A DNA stretch of 64,000 nt from an uncultured Bacteroidota bacterium (GCA_902523635.1 CABZAE010000003.1:1-64000), one strand, 5' to 3'; counted from the first letter of the stretch, positions 28,254 through 37,195 are shown. Program-made: numbers and translations. Notes: generated by a model from the letters alone, not told the origin.

Positions 28254-29129
28254 ATGAAATTAATTGACGGAAAAAAAATTGCATTAAAAATTAAAGACGA
28301 GATTAAAGATCAAGTTTATAAAATGATTGAACTTGGTGAAAAACCCCCTCACTTAGCTGCAGTGATTGTCGGCAATGATGGGGCAAGCTTGACATATGTA
28401 GGGAGTAAAGTTAAATCATGCAAACAAGTTGGATTTAATTCGACATTGATCACTTTACCAGAAAATATTTCAGAAAATGAATTATTATATGAAGTTGATA
28501 AGCTCAACAAAAATAATGATATTGATGGGTTTATAGTCCAATTACCATTGCCCAAGCACATTGATGAGAATAAAGTAACATTATCTATAAATCCAAATAA
28601 GGATGTTGATGGGTTTCATCCCTCAAATTTTGGAAAAATGGCCTTAGGTATGAAATCATTTATTCCTGCAACCCCATTTGGTATTATTGAACTTTTGGAC
28701 AGGTATCAAATCAAAACATCTGGTAAACATACTGTAGTGATAGGTAGAAGTAGTATTGTTGGAAGACCTATCAGTATATTGATGAACTCAAAGGGAAAAT
28801 CAGGTGACTCAACAGTGACAGTGGTACACAGTAGAACAAAAAATATTAAGGATTATATTAAAAGTGCTGATATTTTAATTTCTGCTTTGGGAGTGCCAGA
28901 CTTTGTAAAAAAAGAAATGGTAAAAGATGGTGTTGTTGTTATTGATGTTGGAATTACCAGAGTAATAGATGAAAATTCTGAAAAGGGCTACGTTATCAAA
29001 GGGGATGTTGATTTTGAATCTGTAAAAGATAAAGCTAGTTATATTACACCAGTTCCAGGTGGAGTGGGTCCAATGACTATCGCTATGCTTTTGAAAAACA
29101 CGTTACTTTCTCGTTCAATTAATTCTTGA
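28254..29129 (+). CDS. folD: Bifunctional methylenetetrahydrofolate dehydrogenase/cyclohydrolase
   Basis: Interconverts 5,10-methylene- and 10-formyl-tetrahydrofolate for purine and formyl-Met synthesis. It is 291 residues with AAVIVGNDGASLTYVGSKVKSCKQVG (the catalytic Lys lies in YVGSKVK), DGFIVQLPLPKHI, the signature PNKDVDGFHP, the NADP-binding VVIGRSSIVGRPIS, and PVPGGVGPMTIAML near the end. It is convergent with the VOC gene, one base apart. Confidence 0.97.
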   Translation: MKLIDGKKIALKIKDEIKDQVYKMIELGEKPPHLAAVIVGNDGASLTYVGSKVKSCKQVGFNSTLITLPENISENELLYEVDKLNKNNDIDGFIVQLPLPKHIDENKVTLSINPNKDVDGFHPSNFGKMALGMKSFIPATPFGIIELLDRYQIKTSGKHTVVIGRSSIVGRPISILMNSKGKSGDSTVTVVHSRTKNIKDYIKSADILISALGVPDFVKKEMVKDGVVVIDVGITRVIDENSEKGYVIKGDVDFESVKDKASYITPVPGGVGPMTIAMLLKNTLLSRSINS

Positions 29130-29130
29130 A

Positions 29131-29553
29131 TTATTTTTTAAATATTTGGTTTGGATCCTTGAATGACTTGAATTCAAGGGCATTTCCAGAGGGGTCTTTA
29201 AAAAACATTGTTGCCTGTTCTCCAACTAATCCTTTGAACCTTATGTAGGGCTCAATTATGAATTGAATTTTTTTATTTTTCAACATTTTTGAAAACATTT
29301 GAAATTGTCTCCATTCCAAAATAATACCAAAATGAGGAATTGGAACATCTTTTCCATCTACATGGTTGGTGTCTTTTTCATATTTATGATCAGCTTTATA
29401 ATGAATGACTAATTGATGCCCAAAAAAATCATAGTCAATCCATTCATTACTACTTCTACCTTCGCTGAGCTCAAGGACTTGACCATAAAAGTGTTTTGAT
29501 TTTGCTAAATCTTTTACAGGTATTGCAAGGTGAAAAGGTGATAGTTTTTCCAT
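29131..29553 (-). CDS. VOC (glyoxalase/dioxygenase) family protein
   Basis: A 140-residue vicinal-oxygen-chelate protein with the paired beta-alpha-beta fold. The first module has LSPFHLAIPVKDLAKSKHFYGQVLELSEGR and HQLVIHY; the second has IPHFGIILEW and MFFKDPSGNALEFKSF. Possible metal ligands are His8, the His residues in HQLVIHY and IPHFG, and the Glu in ALEFK. The substrate is not identifiable. It lies 8 bases downstream of the lipoprotein gene, in the same direction. Confidence 0.85.
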   Translation of the reverse strand: MEKLSPFHLAIPVKDLAKSKHFYGQVLELSEGRSSNEWIDYDFFGHQLVIHYKADHKYEKDTNHVDGKDVPIPHFGIILEWRQFQMFSKMLKNKKIQFIIEPYIRFKGLVGEQATMFFKDPSGNALEFKSFKDPNQIFKK

Positions 29554-29561
29554 TTAGTTTT

Positions 29562-30128
29562 TTAATTCCAACCTATCATAAACCTTTTTATTTTGGTTTT
29601 TGGTGGTATATCTTTAGCTTCAATTTTTTTTATTGTCCCCTTTTGCAAATGCTTCGGTAATTTATTTTTATCAATTATGAAATAAGCATCTATTTCATCA
29701 ACAAAAATAACTAAATTATTAATTGTATTTTGAATACTTGATATGTTGTGATTTTTTTTTATATCAGAGAAATTGCTTAAAAGATTTATACCTTTATTGG
29801 ATTTGAAAATTGGGCTTTTTATCTCAATAGTTTCAATTTTTTCATTTAAATCGTGTTGTTGATGTGGCGTCAATGTCAATAAATGATTTCCTGACTTATC
29901 ATACAGGAGATATTTATCCTCACTAGAATACATGTAATCACCCTCGCCAATTCTTTTTACAATTGAATCATTTGAAAAGATGGAATCAAGATCTTTCACT
30001 TTTGATTCCTTTTTTAGAAATCCAATAGATCCTTTACTAATTAAATAATTATTATTTAACTCATTGCAGCTAGATAAAAAAAGTAAGAATGAAAAGAAAA
30101 AAATGTTTTTCGCAAATCTATATATCAT
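29562..30128 (-). CDS. Predicted lipoprotein of unknown function
   Basis: The 188 residues begin with a signal peptide, NIFFFSFLLFLSSC, whose LSSC lipobox predicts lipidation of Cys21. The mature part has VKDLDSIFSNDSIVKRIGEGDYMYSSEDKYLLYDKSGNHLLTLTPH, an alternating hydrophobic pattern suggesting beta structure, and a basic C terminus. Similar proteins occur next to queE in other Flavobacteriia, as far as I recall; no function is known to me. It is divergent from queE. Confidence 0.75.
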   Translation of the reverse strand: MIYRFAKNIFFFSFLLFLSSCNELNNNYLISKGSIGFLKKESKVKDLDSIFSNDSIVKRIGEGDYMYSSEDKYLLYDKSGNHLLTLTPHQQHDLNEKIETIEIKSPIFKSNKGINLLSNFSDIKKNHNISSIQNTINNLVIFVDEIDAYFIIDKNKLPKHLQKGTIKKIEAKDIPPKTKIKRFMIGWN

Positions 30129-30132
30129 TTTC

Positions 30133-30161
30133 TAAATGTAATAATTCATTTTAAATACCAA
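30133..30161 (-). promoter_or_regulatory. Promoter of the lipoprotein gene, start codon 4 nt from the -7 box
   Basis: Reading on the minus strand: TTG, 18 bases, TACATTTA, four bases (GAAA), then the ATG. The spacing fits the TTG-N17-23-TAnnTTTG rule, with A in place of the last G. Transcription would begin at or next to the start codon. Confidence 0.55.
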
Positions 30162-30175
30162 TAAATTTTATACCA

Positions 30176-30183
30176 TATATTTG
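30176..30183 (+). promoter_or_regulatory. queE -7 box TATATTTG, 4 nt before GTG start
   Basis: An exact TAnnTTTG match followed by TTTA and then the GTG start codon of queE. No matching -33 TTG is seen. If functional, the mRNA would be leaderless or nearly so. Confidence 0.6.
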
Positions 30184-30187
30184 TTTA

Positions 30188-30820
30188 GTGAGTGATCAGG
30201 AATTAAAAATTAATTTAAAAGATGGTAAATATTTACCTGTGATGGAATCGTTTTACACCATTCAAGGTGAAGGTTTCCACAGTGGAAGCCCTGCCCATTT
30301 TATTCGAACTGCAGGATGTGATGTTGGATGTGGTTGGTGTGATGTCAAAGAAAGTTGGGATGAGGATTTACACCCTATTGTAGATATTAGAACGTTAATT
30401 AATGATGTCAAATCCGATTGTAATATCGTTGTTGTTACGGGTGGTGAGCCACTACTCTGGAACATGAAACCATTGACAAAACTATTAAAGAAAAATAATT
30501 TTAAAACTCACATTGAAACGTCCGGATCAAGTAAATTAACAGGCGACTGGGATTGGATTTGTTTATCTCCGAAAAAGAGGAAATCACCTATGTCTGAAGT
30601 CTACAAGAAGGCAAATGAGTTAAAAATGATAATTTACAACAACAGTGACTTTAAATTCGCTGAGGAGCAAGCTAAAAAAGTTAACTCACAATGTATGTTG
30701 TTCTTACAACCTGAGTGGACTAGAAAAGATTTGATAATGCCAAAAATCGTTGATTATGTAATGAAGAATAGCAAATGGAAAATATCTCTTCAAACGCATA
30801 AATATTTAAATATTCCTTAA
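30188..30820 (+). CDS. queE: 7-carboxy-7-deazaguanine synthase
   Basis: Radical SAM enzyme in synthesis of the queuosine/7-deazapurine precursor preQ0. It is 210 residues in the short QueE form. FYTIQGEGFHSGSPAHFIRTAGC leads into the cluster ligands CDVGCGWC (Cx3Cx2C), then VTGGEPLL and the C-terminal SLQTHKYLNIP. The start is GTG. A Met at residue 19 is an alternative, but the residues before it (KYLPVMESF) match the family, so I keep GTG. It ends overlapping the convergent DUF1343 gene. Confidence 0.93.
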   Translation: MSDQELKINLKDGKYLPVMESFYTIQGEGFHSGSPAHFIRTAGCDVGCGWCDVKESWDEDLHPIVDIRTLINDVKSDCNIVVVTGGEPLLWNMKPLTKLLKKNNFKTHIETSGSSKLTGDWDWICLSPKKRKSPMSEVYKKANELKMIIYNNSDFKFAEEQAKKVNSQCMLFLQPEWTRKDLIMPKIVDYVMKNSKWKISLQTHKYLNIP

Positions 30821-32016
30821 TCATACAACAAATAATTTTTTCTCAGAGTTTTAAATTTTTTGATACCTTTTTTCCACCCATCTCTGATCTGTTTCGCTGT
30901 CTTACCGTTTTCAATTTGTTTTTGCAGAATATTATTACCCGCCAATCTAACAAAACCTTTTTTAAAAAAAGATAATTTATCTTTTGAATTATTGTATGCA
31001 AAAATCAGCCATTCTAAATTAATTCGAGATAAAATACTTTGATTACTCAAATCAAAACCGTAACATTTTGTGTTTTGGTGTTTTGGGAATTTAGCACCTG
31101 ACATCGATTTCGGAGTAAAAGAGAAAAGTTTGTTATCCCAATACGGATTTCCAAAAATTTGAAATTGCATATTTGTTCCTCTACCTATGCTTATATCAGT
31201 TTGTTCAAAGAAACATAAACTGGGATAAAGATTAATAGATTGTTTATTAGGTAAATTTGGTGAGGGTTTAATTGGAAGATCATAAATTATTTTTCGGTCA
31301 TAGTTTTTCAATGGAATAACTTTTAAGTCACTTTTTATTCCTTTTTTAAGCCATCCCTCCTCATTAATCATCATTGCAAACTCTCCAACCGTCATTCCAT
31401 GTACTATAGGTACAGGATGCATACCGACGAAACTTTTGAATTTCATGTCGAGTATCGGTCCATCTACATAATGTCCGTTGGGATTAGGTCTATCCAATAT
31501 ATAAATTTTCTTATTATTCTCTGCGACAGATTCCATCACCATGTGCATTGTTGAAATATAAGTGTAAAACCTTGCTCCAACATCTTGAATATCAAAAATC
31601 ACAACATCAATGTTTTCAAGATGTTTTGAGGAGGGCTTTCTATTTTCTCCATATAAAGTAACAATTGGAAGCCCTGTTTTAATATCAAAACCATCCGAAA
31701 CTTTCTCACCAGCATCAGCAATTCCTCTGAATCCGTGCTCCGGAGCAAAAACTTTTTTTACGTTAATGTTCATACTAATTAACGTATCTATTAAGTGAAC
31801 ATATTTCTTTCTAGAGCGAATTCTTGAGGTTTGATTGGCTACGACTGCAATTCTTTTGTTCTTAATATCTTTAAAGTAGAGTTCAGTTTGTTCTGCACCA
31901 ACCAGAATCCTTTCAGTTTGGGCAAAAGATTTTTGAGCTGAATTTATCACAATTAAAAAAAAAGTAATTTTGATTACAATTGGAAAAACTAATTCAGAAA
32001 TTGAAATTCGAAACAT
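30817..32016 (-). CDS. Exported DUF1343 protein, NamZ-like (exo-N-acetylmuramidase family)
   Basis: The 399 residues start with a signal peptide of about 33 residues (hydrophobic VFPIVIKITFFLIVI, then a cleavable SFAQ). The mature protein opens RILVGAEQTELYFKDIKNKRIAVVANQTSR and has FAPEHGFRGIADAGEKV, DIQDVGARFYTYISTM, DRPNPNGHYVDGP and GRGTNMQFQIFGNPYW, all DUF1343 hallmarks. Known members include NamZ exo-beta-N-acetylmuramidases, which trim peptidoglycan fragments. The ATG at 32016 is the only start giving a full signal peptide, so the gene overlaps the 5' end of the divergent permease gene. The stop overlaps queE's. Confidence 0.88.
   Translation of the reverse strand: MFRISISELVFPIVIKITFFLIVINSAQKSFAQTERILVGAEQTELYFKDIKNKRIAVVANQTSRIRSRKKYVHLIDTLISMNINVKKVFAPEHGFRGIADAGEKVSDGFDIKTGLPIVTLYGENRKPSSKHLENIDVVIFDIQDVGARFYTYISTMHMVMESVAENNKKIYILDRPNPNGHYVDGPILDMKFKSFVGMHPVPIVHGMTVGEFAMMINEEGWLKKGIKSDLKVIPLKNYDRKIIYDLPIKPSPNLPNKQSINLYPSLCFFEQTDISIGRGTNMQFQIFGNPYWDNKLFSFTPKSMSGAKFPKHQNTKCYGFDLSNQSILSRINLEWLIFAYNNSKDKLSFFKKGFVRLAGNNILQKQIENGKTAKQIRDGWKKGIKKFKTLRKNYLLYD
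31965..31972 (+). promoter_or_regulatory. Candidate -7 box TAATTTTG for the LolC/E-type permease gene
   Basis: Exact TAnnTTTG match located inside the signal-peptide coding region of the opposite-strand DUF1343 gene, 28 bases before the preferred TTG start. No -33 TTG at correct spacing. Confidence 0.4.
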
Positions 32017-33230
32017 TTATAGCGTCAAAAATTATTAGGTCAAACCCTTATAAAAATACCATTTCAGCTCCAATTATAAAAATATCCATACTATCAATTA
32101 CAATTGGATTTTTAATGATGTTATTATCCATTTCAATTGGAAATGGTTTACAAAATACTATTAAAAATAAAGTTTCATCTTTTTTTGGACATGTTTTAAT
32201 TACAAACTTTCAAAATAACAATTCAGAATCATCATTAGATCCAATTTTGATAAAAGAAGATTTGGAAAAAGTTTTTGAATTAAACAATATTAACCACGTT
32301 CAGTCAGTAGCCTACAAAACTGGATTAGTGACTTCAAATACGACGTTTGAAGGTGTTGTGTTCAAGGGAATTAACAGTGACTTTAACTACGATATTTTTT
32401 CTGATTATGTTTTATATGGAAAAATTCCTGAAATCACGGATTCATTAACCAACCAAGTTGCAATATCAAATTTTTTATCAAAAAGAATTAATCTTGAAAT
32501 TGGAGATAAATTTAAAACTTCTTTTTTTAATGCCAATTCAAATATACCTAGTGAGAGAAATTTTGAAGTGGTTGGCATTTATGAGTCAGGGCTCACAGAC
32601 TTTGATAATCTCTATTTTTTTGGAGATATAAAACACATACAAAAAATGAATAAGTGGCATTCAAGTCAAGTTGGTAATTTTGAAATTTTTATTAATGATT
32701 TTGAAGAGATAGAATCAATTACAAATAAACTTTATTCCGATACTCCATCAAATTTAGACGTGATTTCCATTTCAGAAAAATTTCCTGAAATATTCAATTG
32801 GATTAAACTATTTGATATGAACATAATTTTGATAATAATTATAATGATTCTTGTTGCTGGAGGAAACATGATTACAGCTTTAATTGTCACCATTTTGGAA
32901 AAATCACAATTAATTGGAGTTCTTAGGGTTATGGGAGCCCAAGTGAAGAGTGTTAGACTAATTTTTTTAACCAATGGTATTTATTTAATATGTATTGGTC
33001 TTGCATTTGGAAATTTTATTGGACTTCTATTACTTTACATACAAAAGTATTTTGGAGTATATAAATTAAATCCAGAAATTTATTATGTCTCCACACTCCC
33101 AGTTGAAATAAATTTTATTACAATTCTATTACTGAATCTTGGAATATTATTTTTTTGTTTATTGATGTTAATTATTCCATCTAAGATTATTGAGAAAATC
33201 AGTCCAGTAGACGCTATCAAAATCAAATAA
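32001..33230 (+). CDS. LolC/E-type ABC transporter permease
   Basis: Inner-membrane subunit of the lipoprotein-release (LolCDE) or MacB-like ABC family. About 409 residues: a first membrane helix near residue 30 (IIKISILSITIGFLMMLL), a periplasmic MacB-PCD domain to about 255, then three helices forming the FtsX domain (IILIIIIMILVAGGNMITALIV; GIYLICIGLAFGNFIGLLLLYI; FITILLLNLGILFFCLLMLIIP) and the end SPVDAIKIK. There is no ATG; the track used TTG at 31980. I prefer TTG at 32001 because relatives begin close to KFETFIASKII. The cognate ATPase is not in the window. Confidence 0.85.
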   Translation: MKFETFIASKIIRSNPYKNTISAPIIKISILSITIGFLMMLLSISIGNGLQNTIKNKVSSFFGHVLITNFQNNNSESSLDPILIKEDLEKVFELNNINHVQSVAYKTGLVTSNTTFEGVVFKGINSDFNYDIFSDYVLYGKIPEITDSLTNQVAISNFLSKRINLEIGDKFKTSFFNANSNIPSERNFEVVGIYESGLTDFDNLYFFGDIKHIQKMNKWHSSQVGNFEIFINDFEEIESITNKLYSDTPSNLDVISISEKFPEIFNWIKLFDMNIILIIIIMILVAGGNMITALIVTILEKSQLIGVLRVMGAQVKSVRLIFLTNGIYLICIGLAFGNFIGLLLLYIQKYFGVYKLNPEIYYVSTLPVEINFITILLLNLGILFFCLLMLIIPSKIIEKISPVDAIKIK

Positions 33231-33287
33231 TCTTAAAGAAATAAAATTAAAAGACACTAAAGAGCTAACTTTACAGCAAAGTAAATA

Positions 33288-34271
33288 ATGAATTATTTTG
33301 ATAATATATTACAGACTATTGGCAACACTCCGTTAATCAAATTAAATGAGATTGTAAGTGAGGTTGAAGCTTTGGTGCTTGCAAAAGTTGAATACTTTAA
33401 CCCAGGTAGCTCTGTAAAAGACCGAATGGCATTAAAAATGATTGAGGATGCTGAGAAATCTGGCAAGCTTAATCCTGGTGGAACTATCGTTGAAGGAACT
33501 TCAGGTAATACTGGAATGGGTCTAGCCCTTGCAGCAATTGTTAAAGGCTACAAACTAATTTGTGTATCATCAGATAAACAATCCAAAGAGAAGTTTGATA
33601 TTTTGAGAGCTGTTGGTGCGAAAGTAGTATTGTGTCCTACTAATGTTAAGCCAGAAGATCCGTTATCTTATTATTCTACTGCTAGAAGAATTGCCGAAGA
33701 AACACCTAATTCTTGGTATGTTAATCAGTATGATAATTTATCGAATACCCAAGCTCATTATGAAACTACTGGACCAGAAATATGGAACCAAACGGAAGGA
33801 AAAATAACTCATTTTGTTGTGGGTGTAGGCACAGGTGGAACTATTTCTGGTGTTGGTAAATACTTGAAAGAAAAAAATCCAAAAATTAAAGTTTGGGGAA
33901 TCGATACTTATGGATCTGTATTCAAAAAATATCACGAAACAGGTGAGTTTGATGAAAATGAAATTTACCCTTATGTAACTGAGGGTATTGGAGAAGATAT
34001 TATACCAAAGAATGTCAATTTTAATTTAATTGATGCCTTTGAGAAAGTCAATGACGAAGATGCAGCTATATTTACCAGAAAACTTGCAAAAATGGAAGGT
34101 ATTTTTGCTGGAAATTCATGTGGAGCTGCGGTTAAAGGTGTATTACAGCTAAAAAAACATTTCACAGCAGAAGATGTTGTTGTGGTTTTACTTCATGATT
34201 CAGGAAGTCGATACATCGGAAAAGTTTACAATGACGAATGGATGAAAAAACAAGGATTCAAAACTGATTAA
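33288..34271 (+). CDS. Cysteine synthase / cystathionine beta-synthase-like PLP enzyme
   Basis: Fold-type II PLP enzyme, 327 residues with no regulatory CBS domains. IGNTPLIKLNEIV precedes Lys44 in NPGSSVKDRMAL, the expected PLP lysine. EGTSGNTGMGLA binds the substrate carboxylate, VGVGTGGTISGVGKYLK holds the PLP phosphate, and FAGNSCGAAVKGVLQL ends the core. The family contains O-acetylserine sulfhydrylases and cystathionine beta-synthases, and sequence alone does not separate them. It is followed after 4 bases by a diaminopropionate ammonia-lyase homologue. Confidence 0.88.
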   Translation: MNYFDNILQTIGNTPLIKLNEIVSEVEALVLAKVEYFNPGSSVKDRMALKMIEDAEKSGKLNPGGTIVEGTSGNTGMGLALAAIVKGYKLICVSSDKQSKEKFDILRAVGAKVVLCPTNVKPEDPLSYYSTARRIAEETPNSWYVNQYDNLSNTQAHYETTGPEIWNQTEGKITHFVVGVGTGGTISGVGKYLKEKNPKIKVWGIDTYGSVFKKYHETGEFDENEIYPYVTEGIGEDIIPKNVNFNLIDAFEKVNDEDAAIFTRKLAKMEGIFAGNSCGAAVKGVLQLKKHFTAEDVVVVLLHDSGSRYIGKVYNDEWMKKQGFKTD

Positions 34272-34275
34272 AATA

Positions 34276-35364
34276 GTGTGTTTCCTAATAAATTTTCCAA
34301 CTAATCATTTAACCAAAGACACAACTCATAGAATTTTACTTAAAGGTCACCCCTTAAACTTTCATAAAAAATTAAAAAACTACAAATCGACTGTTTTGCA
34401 TAATTTACGAGGTTTAGCATCAAAATGGAATTTATGTGCAATACATGTTAAGGATGAATCTACCAGATTTGGCTTAGGATCATTCAAACCCTTAGGAGTA
34501 TCTTACGCTGTACACAAACTAAATAAAATTGTTAATTTAAAGGAAACACTATGTGCAGCAACGGATGGAAATCATGGTATTGGATTATCATGGATTTCAC
34601 AAGTTTTTAATAAAAAATGCGTTATCTACGTACCAAGGCATACTACCAAATCAAGAACAAAATTCATTACTAATTTGGGTTCTAAGGTAATCAAGCTTGA
34701 AAAAAACTATGATCAAACATGCGAGCATGCCCTACAAACATCAAAAAAAATGGATTGGCAATTGGTACAAGACGTTTCTTTCAAAGGATATGAAAAAATT
34801 CCTGCTTATATTATGTCAGGTTATCAGACTCATATGCATGAGATAGGTGAGCAAATTGAATGTAAAGAATTACCTTTTTTTGATGTTGTTTTTTTACAGT
34901 GTGGTGTTGGTTCATGGGCTGCATCTTGCATTTGGTATTATTTAGAAAAATATGGATCAAAGCGACCTAAAATTATTTTAGTTGAACCACGAGAGTCTGC
35001 TGGCGTTTATGAATCATTTAAATCAAAAAAAAGAACCAATCCTAAGGGATCTTTAAAGACTATAGCACAGAGTTTAAATTGTGGCAAACCATCCCTTTCT
35101 GCTTGGGGTATAATACAATCTGGATGTGATGGTTGCATAAAAGTTGATGATGCTGATATAATCGCAGCTAAAAATATTTATTTAAACTCAAAAGGTAATG
35201 ATCCAAAAATATTTTCTGGAGCCTCAGGAGCTGTTGGATTGGCAGGACTATTAAAATGTCTTAATGATAAAAAATTTGGTAACATGAAAAAACACATAGG
35301 TTTAGGTCCAAATTCAAAGGTTCTGCTTTTTAACACAGAAGGAACTTTATTTGACAATCTTTAA
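34276..35364 (+). CDS. Diaminopropionate ammonia-lyase homologue
   Basis: Fold-type II PLP enzyme expected to convert 2,3-diaminopropionate to pyruvate and ammonia. It is 362 residues. Lys71 in GLGSFKPLGVSYA is the PLP lysine, Asp97 in ATDGNHGIGL and Asp166 in VQDVSFKGYEKIP match the two catalytic Asp residues of E. coli YgeX, and QCGVGSWAASCIWYY forms the phosphate-side loop. The start is GTG, with no in-frame ATG near. It lies 4 bases downstream of the cysteine synthase-like gene and ends 5 bases from the convergent fadE. Confidence 0.87.
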   Translation: MCFLINFPTNHLTKDTTHRILLKGHPLNFHKKLKNYKSTVLHNLRGLASKWNLCAIHVKDESTRFGLGSFKPLGVSYAVHKLNKIVNLKETLCAATDGNHGIGLSWISQVFNKKCVIYVPRHTTKSRTKFITNLGSKVIKLEKNYDQTCEHALQTSKKMDWQLVQDVSFKGYEKIPAYIMSGYQTHMHEIGEQIECKELPFFDVVFLQCGVGSWAASCIWYYLEKYGSKRPKIILVEPRESAGVYESFKSKKRTNPKGSLKTIAQSLNCGKPSLSAWGIIQSGCDGCIKVDDADIIAAKNIYLNSKGNDPKIFSGASGAVGLAGLLKCLNDKKFGNMKKHIGLGPNSKVLLFNTEGTLFDNL

Positions 35365-35369
35365 AAATT

Positions 35370-37181
35370 CTAAAAACAATAATTATTTTCAGTTTTCAAT
35401 TTATCAGCAATTGTATTTCTTAAGCCTATAACATTAGGAAATTCATAATATTTTGTAAACCTTTTTAGACCCATTAGTAGACCCTTTTGTTCATCTCCGT
35501 CTGTAAAAGATACGATGACTTCTTTCCCTTTCATTTGAACAATTTCCACGGCTTTATAAACATATAATTTTGTCATGGCTATTTGTCCATCCTGCGATTC
35601 ATTGCCAAATCGTTTACAATTTTTTTCAGTCCTCAGTAAAGCTGATTCACACATATAAATTTCTATCAAAATATCGGAAACACCCATTAAAACTTGTTGA
35701 TGTTTTTCTAATTCTGTTCCAAATTTTTTAATTCCTGTTCCTGCCAACATTAAGAATACTTTTTTCAAATTGCTAATAATCATTTTCTCTTGTGATAAAA
35801 GTTCAGAAAAATCCGGAATTTCAAATGAAGGTATACCCTTTAATTCTTCTTCAACTTTTGTAGCTGGATTTATAAAATCTATATGACCCTTCATCGCTTT
35901 TTTAATCAACATACCGACACTAAGCATTCTATTTATTTCGTTAGTTCCCTCGTATATTCGAGCTATTCTTGCATCCCTCCAAGCAGATTCCATTGGAGTA
36001 TCTGCAGAAAATCCCATTCCTCCAAAAATTTGTATTCCTTCATCAGATGTATTTTGACAGTCTTCAGAAACAGCTACTTTTAGGATTGAGCACTCAACGA
36101 CATATTCTTCAACCCCTTTCAATTCTGCTTCTTGCAAAGTATTTCCACTTTTATGCCTCATTTCAATTCTATCCTCAATATCCTTAGACGCTCTATAGCA
36201 AGCAGATTCACCAACATATGCATCGGTTGCCATTTGTGCGATTTTCTGTTTTATAGCTTCAAAATCAATAATTTTAGTTTTGAACTGTACTCTTTCATTT
36301 GCGTATTGTACACTAAGTTTGGTGACTCTTTTCATAGCATCAATACATGCAACAGCAAGTTTGATTCTACCAACATTAAGTGAGTTCATTGCAATTTTAA
36401 AACCATTTCCTCTTTCTGAGAGCATGTTTTCAATTGGTACTTTGGTATCATTAAAGAAAACCTGCCTAGTTGAGGATGAGTGAATACCTAATTTATTTTC
36501 CTCCTCACCTAGGGTAATTCCATTATTTGGATCATTTGGAACAATAAAGCCAGTTATGTTTTTATCATCTTCGATTCTTGCAAAAACAATAAAAATATTT
36601 GCAAATCCAGCATTAGAAATCCACATTTTTTGACCTGAAATCAAGTAGTTTTTTCCATCATTTGATAGAACTGCCTTGGTTTTTCCACTATTTGCATCCG
36701 AGCCTGCAGTTGGTTCTGTCAAACAATATGCACCGAAATGTTCACCTGAGGATAATTTTGGAACATATTTTTTCTTTTGATCTTCGGTACCATAAAGCAC
36801 AATGGGCATTGTTCCAATACCTGTGTGTGCTCCAAATGCCGTGGATAACGATCCTGTACAACCTGAAATGTACTCACAAACAAGCATTGTAGAAACAAAA
36901 CCCATACCTAGACCTCCGTATTCTTCAGGAACAGCAACGCCTAAAAAGCCCAACTCACCTGCTTTTCTCATTACATCTTCAGTTAGTTTGAAATCTTTCT
37001 TTTCGAAACGTTCCTTATTAGGCCAAACTTCCTTTTCAATGAAATCTATAACTGCCTGTTTCATCATTTTTTGTTCCTCTGTAAAATCTTCAGGTGTAAA
37101 AACGTTTTGGCAATCTGTTTCCTTTATTATAAATTCACCACCTCTTGTGATTTCTTGTTTTTTTTCAATTATTTCTTCCAT
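35370..37181 (-). CDS. fadE: Acyl-CoA dehydrogenase
   Basis: FAD enzyme for the first step of beta-oxidation. It is 603 residues, the long form with an extra C-terminal helical domain, like Bacillus FadE and mitochondrial VLCAD. It shows GFLGVAVPEEYGGLGMGFVS, YCLTEPTAGSDANSGKTKAVL, KMWISNAGFANIFIVFAR and DARIARIYEGTNEINRMLS, in which the Glu of YEGTNE is the likely catalytic base. It is the last gene of marR-fadN-fadA-fadE, 14 bases after fadA. The electron-acceptor ETF genes are not in the window. Confidence 0.95.
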   Translation of the reverse strand: MEEIIEKKQEITRGGEFIIKETDCQNVFTPEDFTEEQKMMKQAVIDFIEKEVWPNKERFEKKDFKLTEDVMRKAGELGFLGVAVPEEYGGLGMGFVSTMLVCEYISGCTGSLSTAFGAHTGIGTMPIVLYGTEDQKKKYVPKLSSGEHFGAYCLTEPTAGSDANSGKTKAVLSNDGKNYLISGQKMWISNAGFANIFIVFARIEDDKNITGFIVPNDPNNGITLGEEENKLGIHSSSTRQVFFNDTKVPIENMLSERGNGFKIAMNSLNVGRIKLAVACIDAMKRVTKLSVQYANERVQFKTKIIDFEAIKQKIAQMATDAYVGESACYRASKDIEDRIEMRHKSGNTLQEAELKGVEEYVVECSILKVAVSEDCQNTSDEGIQIFGGMGFSADTPMESAWRDARIARIYEGTNEINRMLSVGMLIKKAMKGHIDFINPATKVEEELKGIPSFEIPDFSELLSQEKMIISNLKKVFLMLAGTGIKKFGTELEKHQQVLMGVSDILIEIYMCESALLRTEKNCKRFGNESQDGQIAMTKLYVYKAVEIVQMKGKEVIVSFTDGDEQKGLLMGLKRFTKYYEFPNVIGLRNTIADKLKTENNYCF

Positions 37182-37195
37182 TTTAAACAGTTTTA

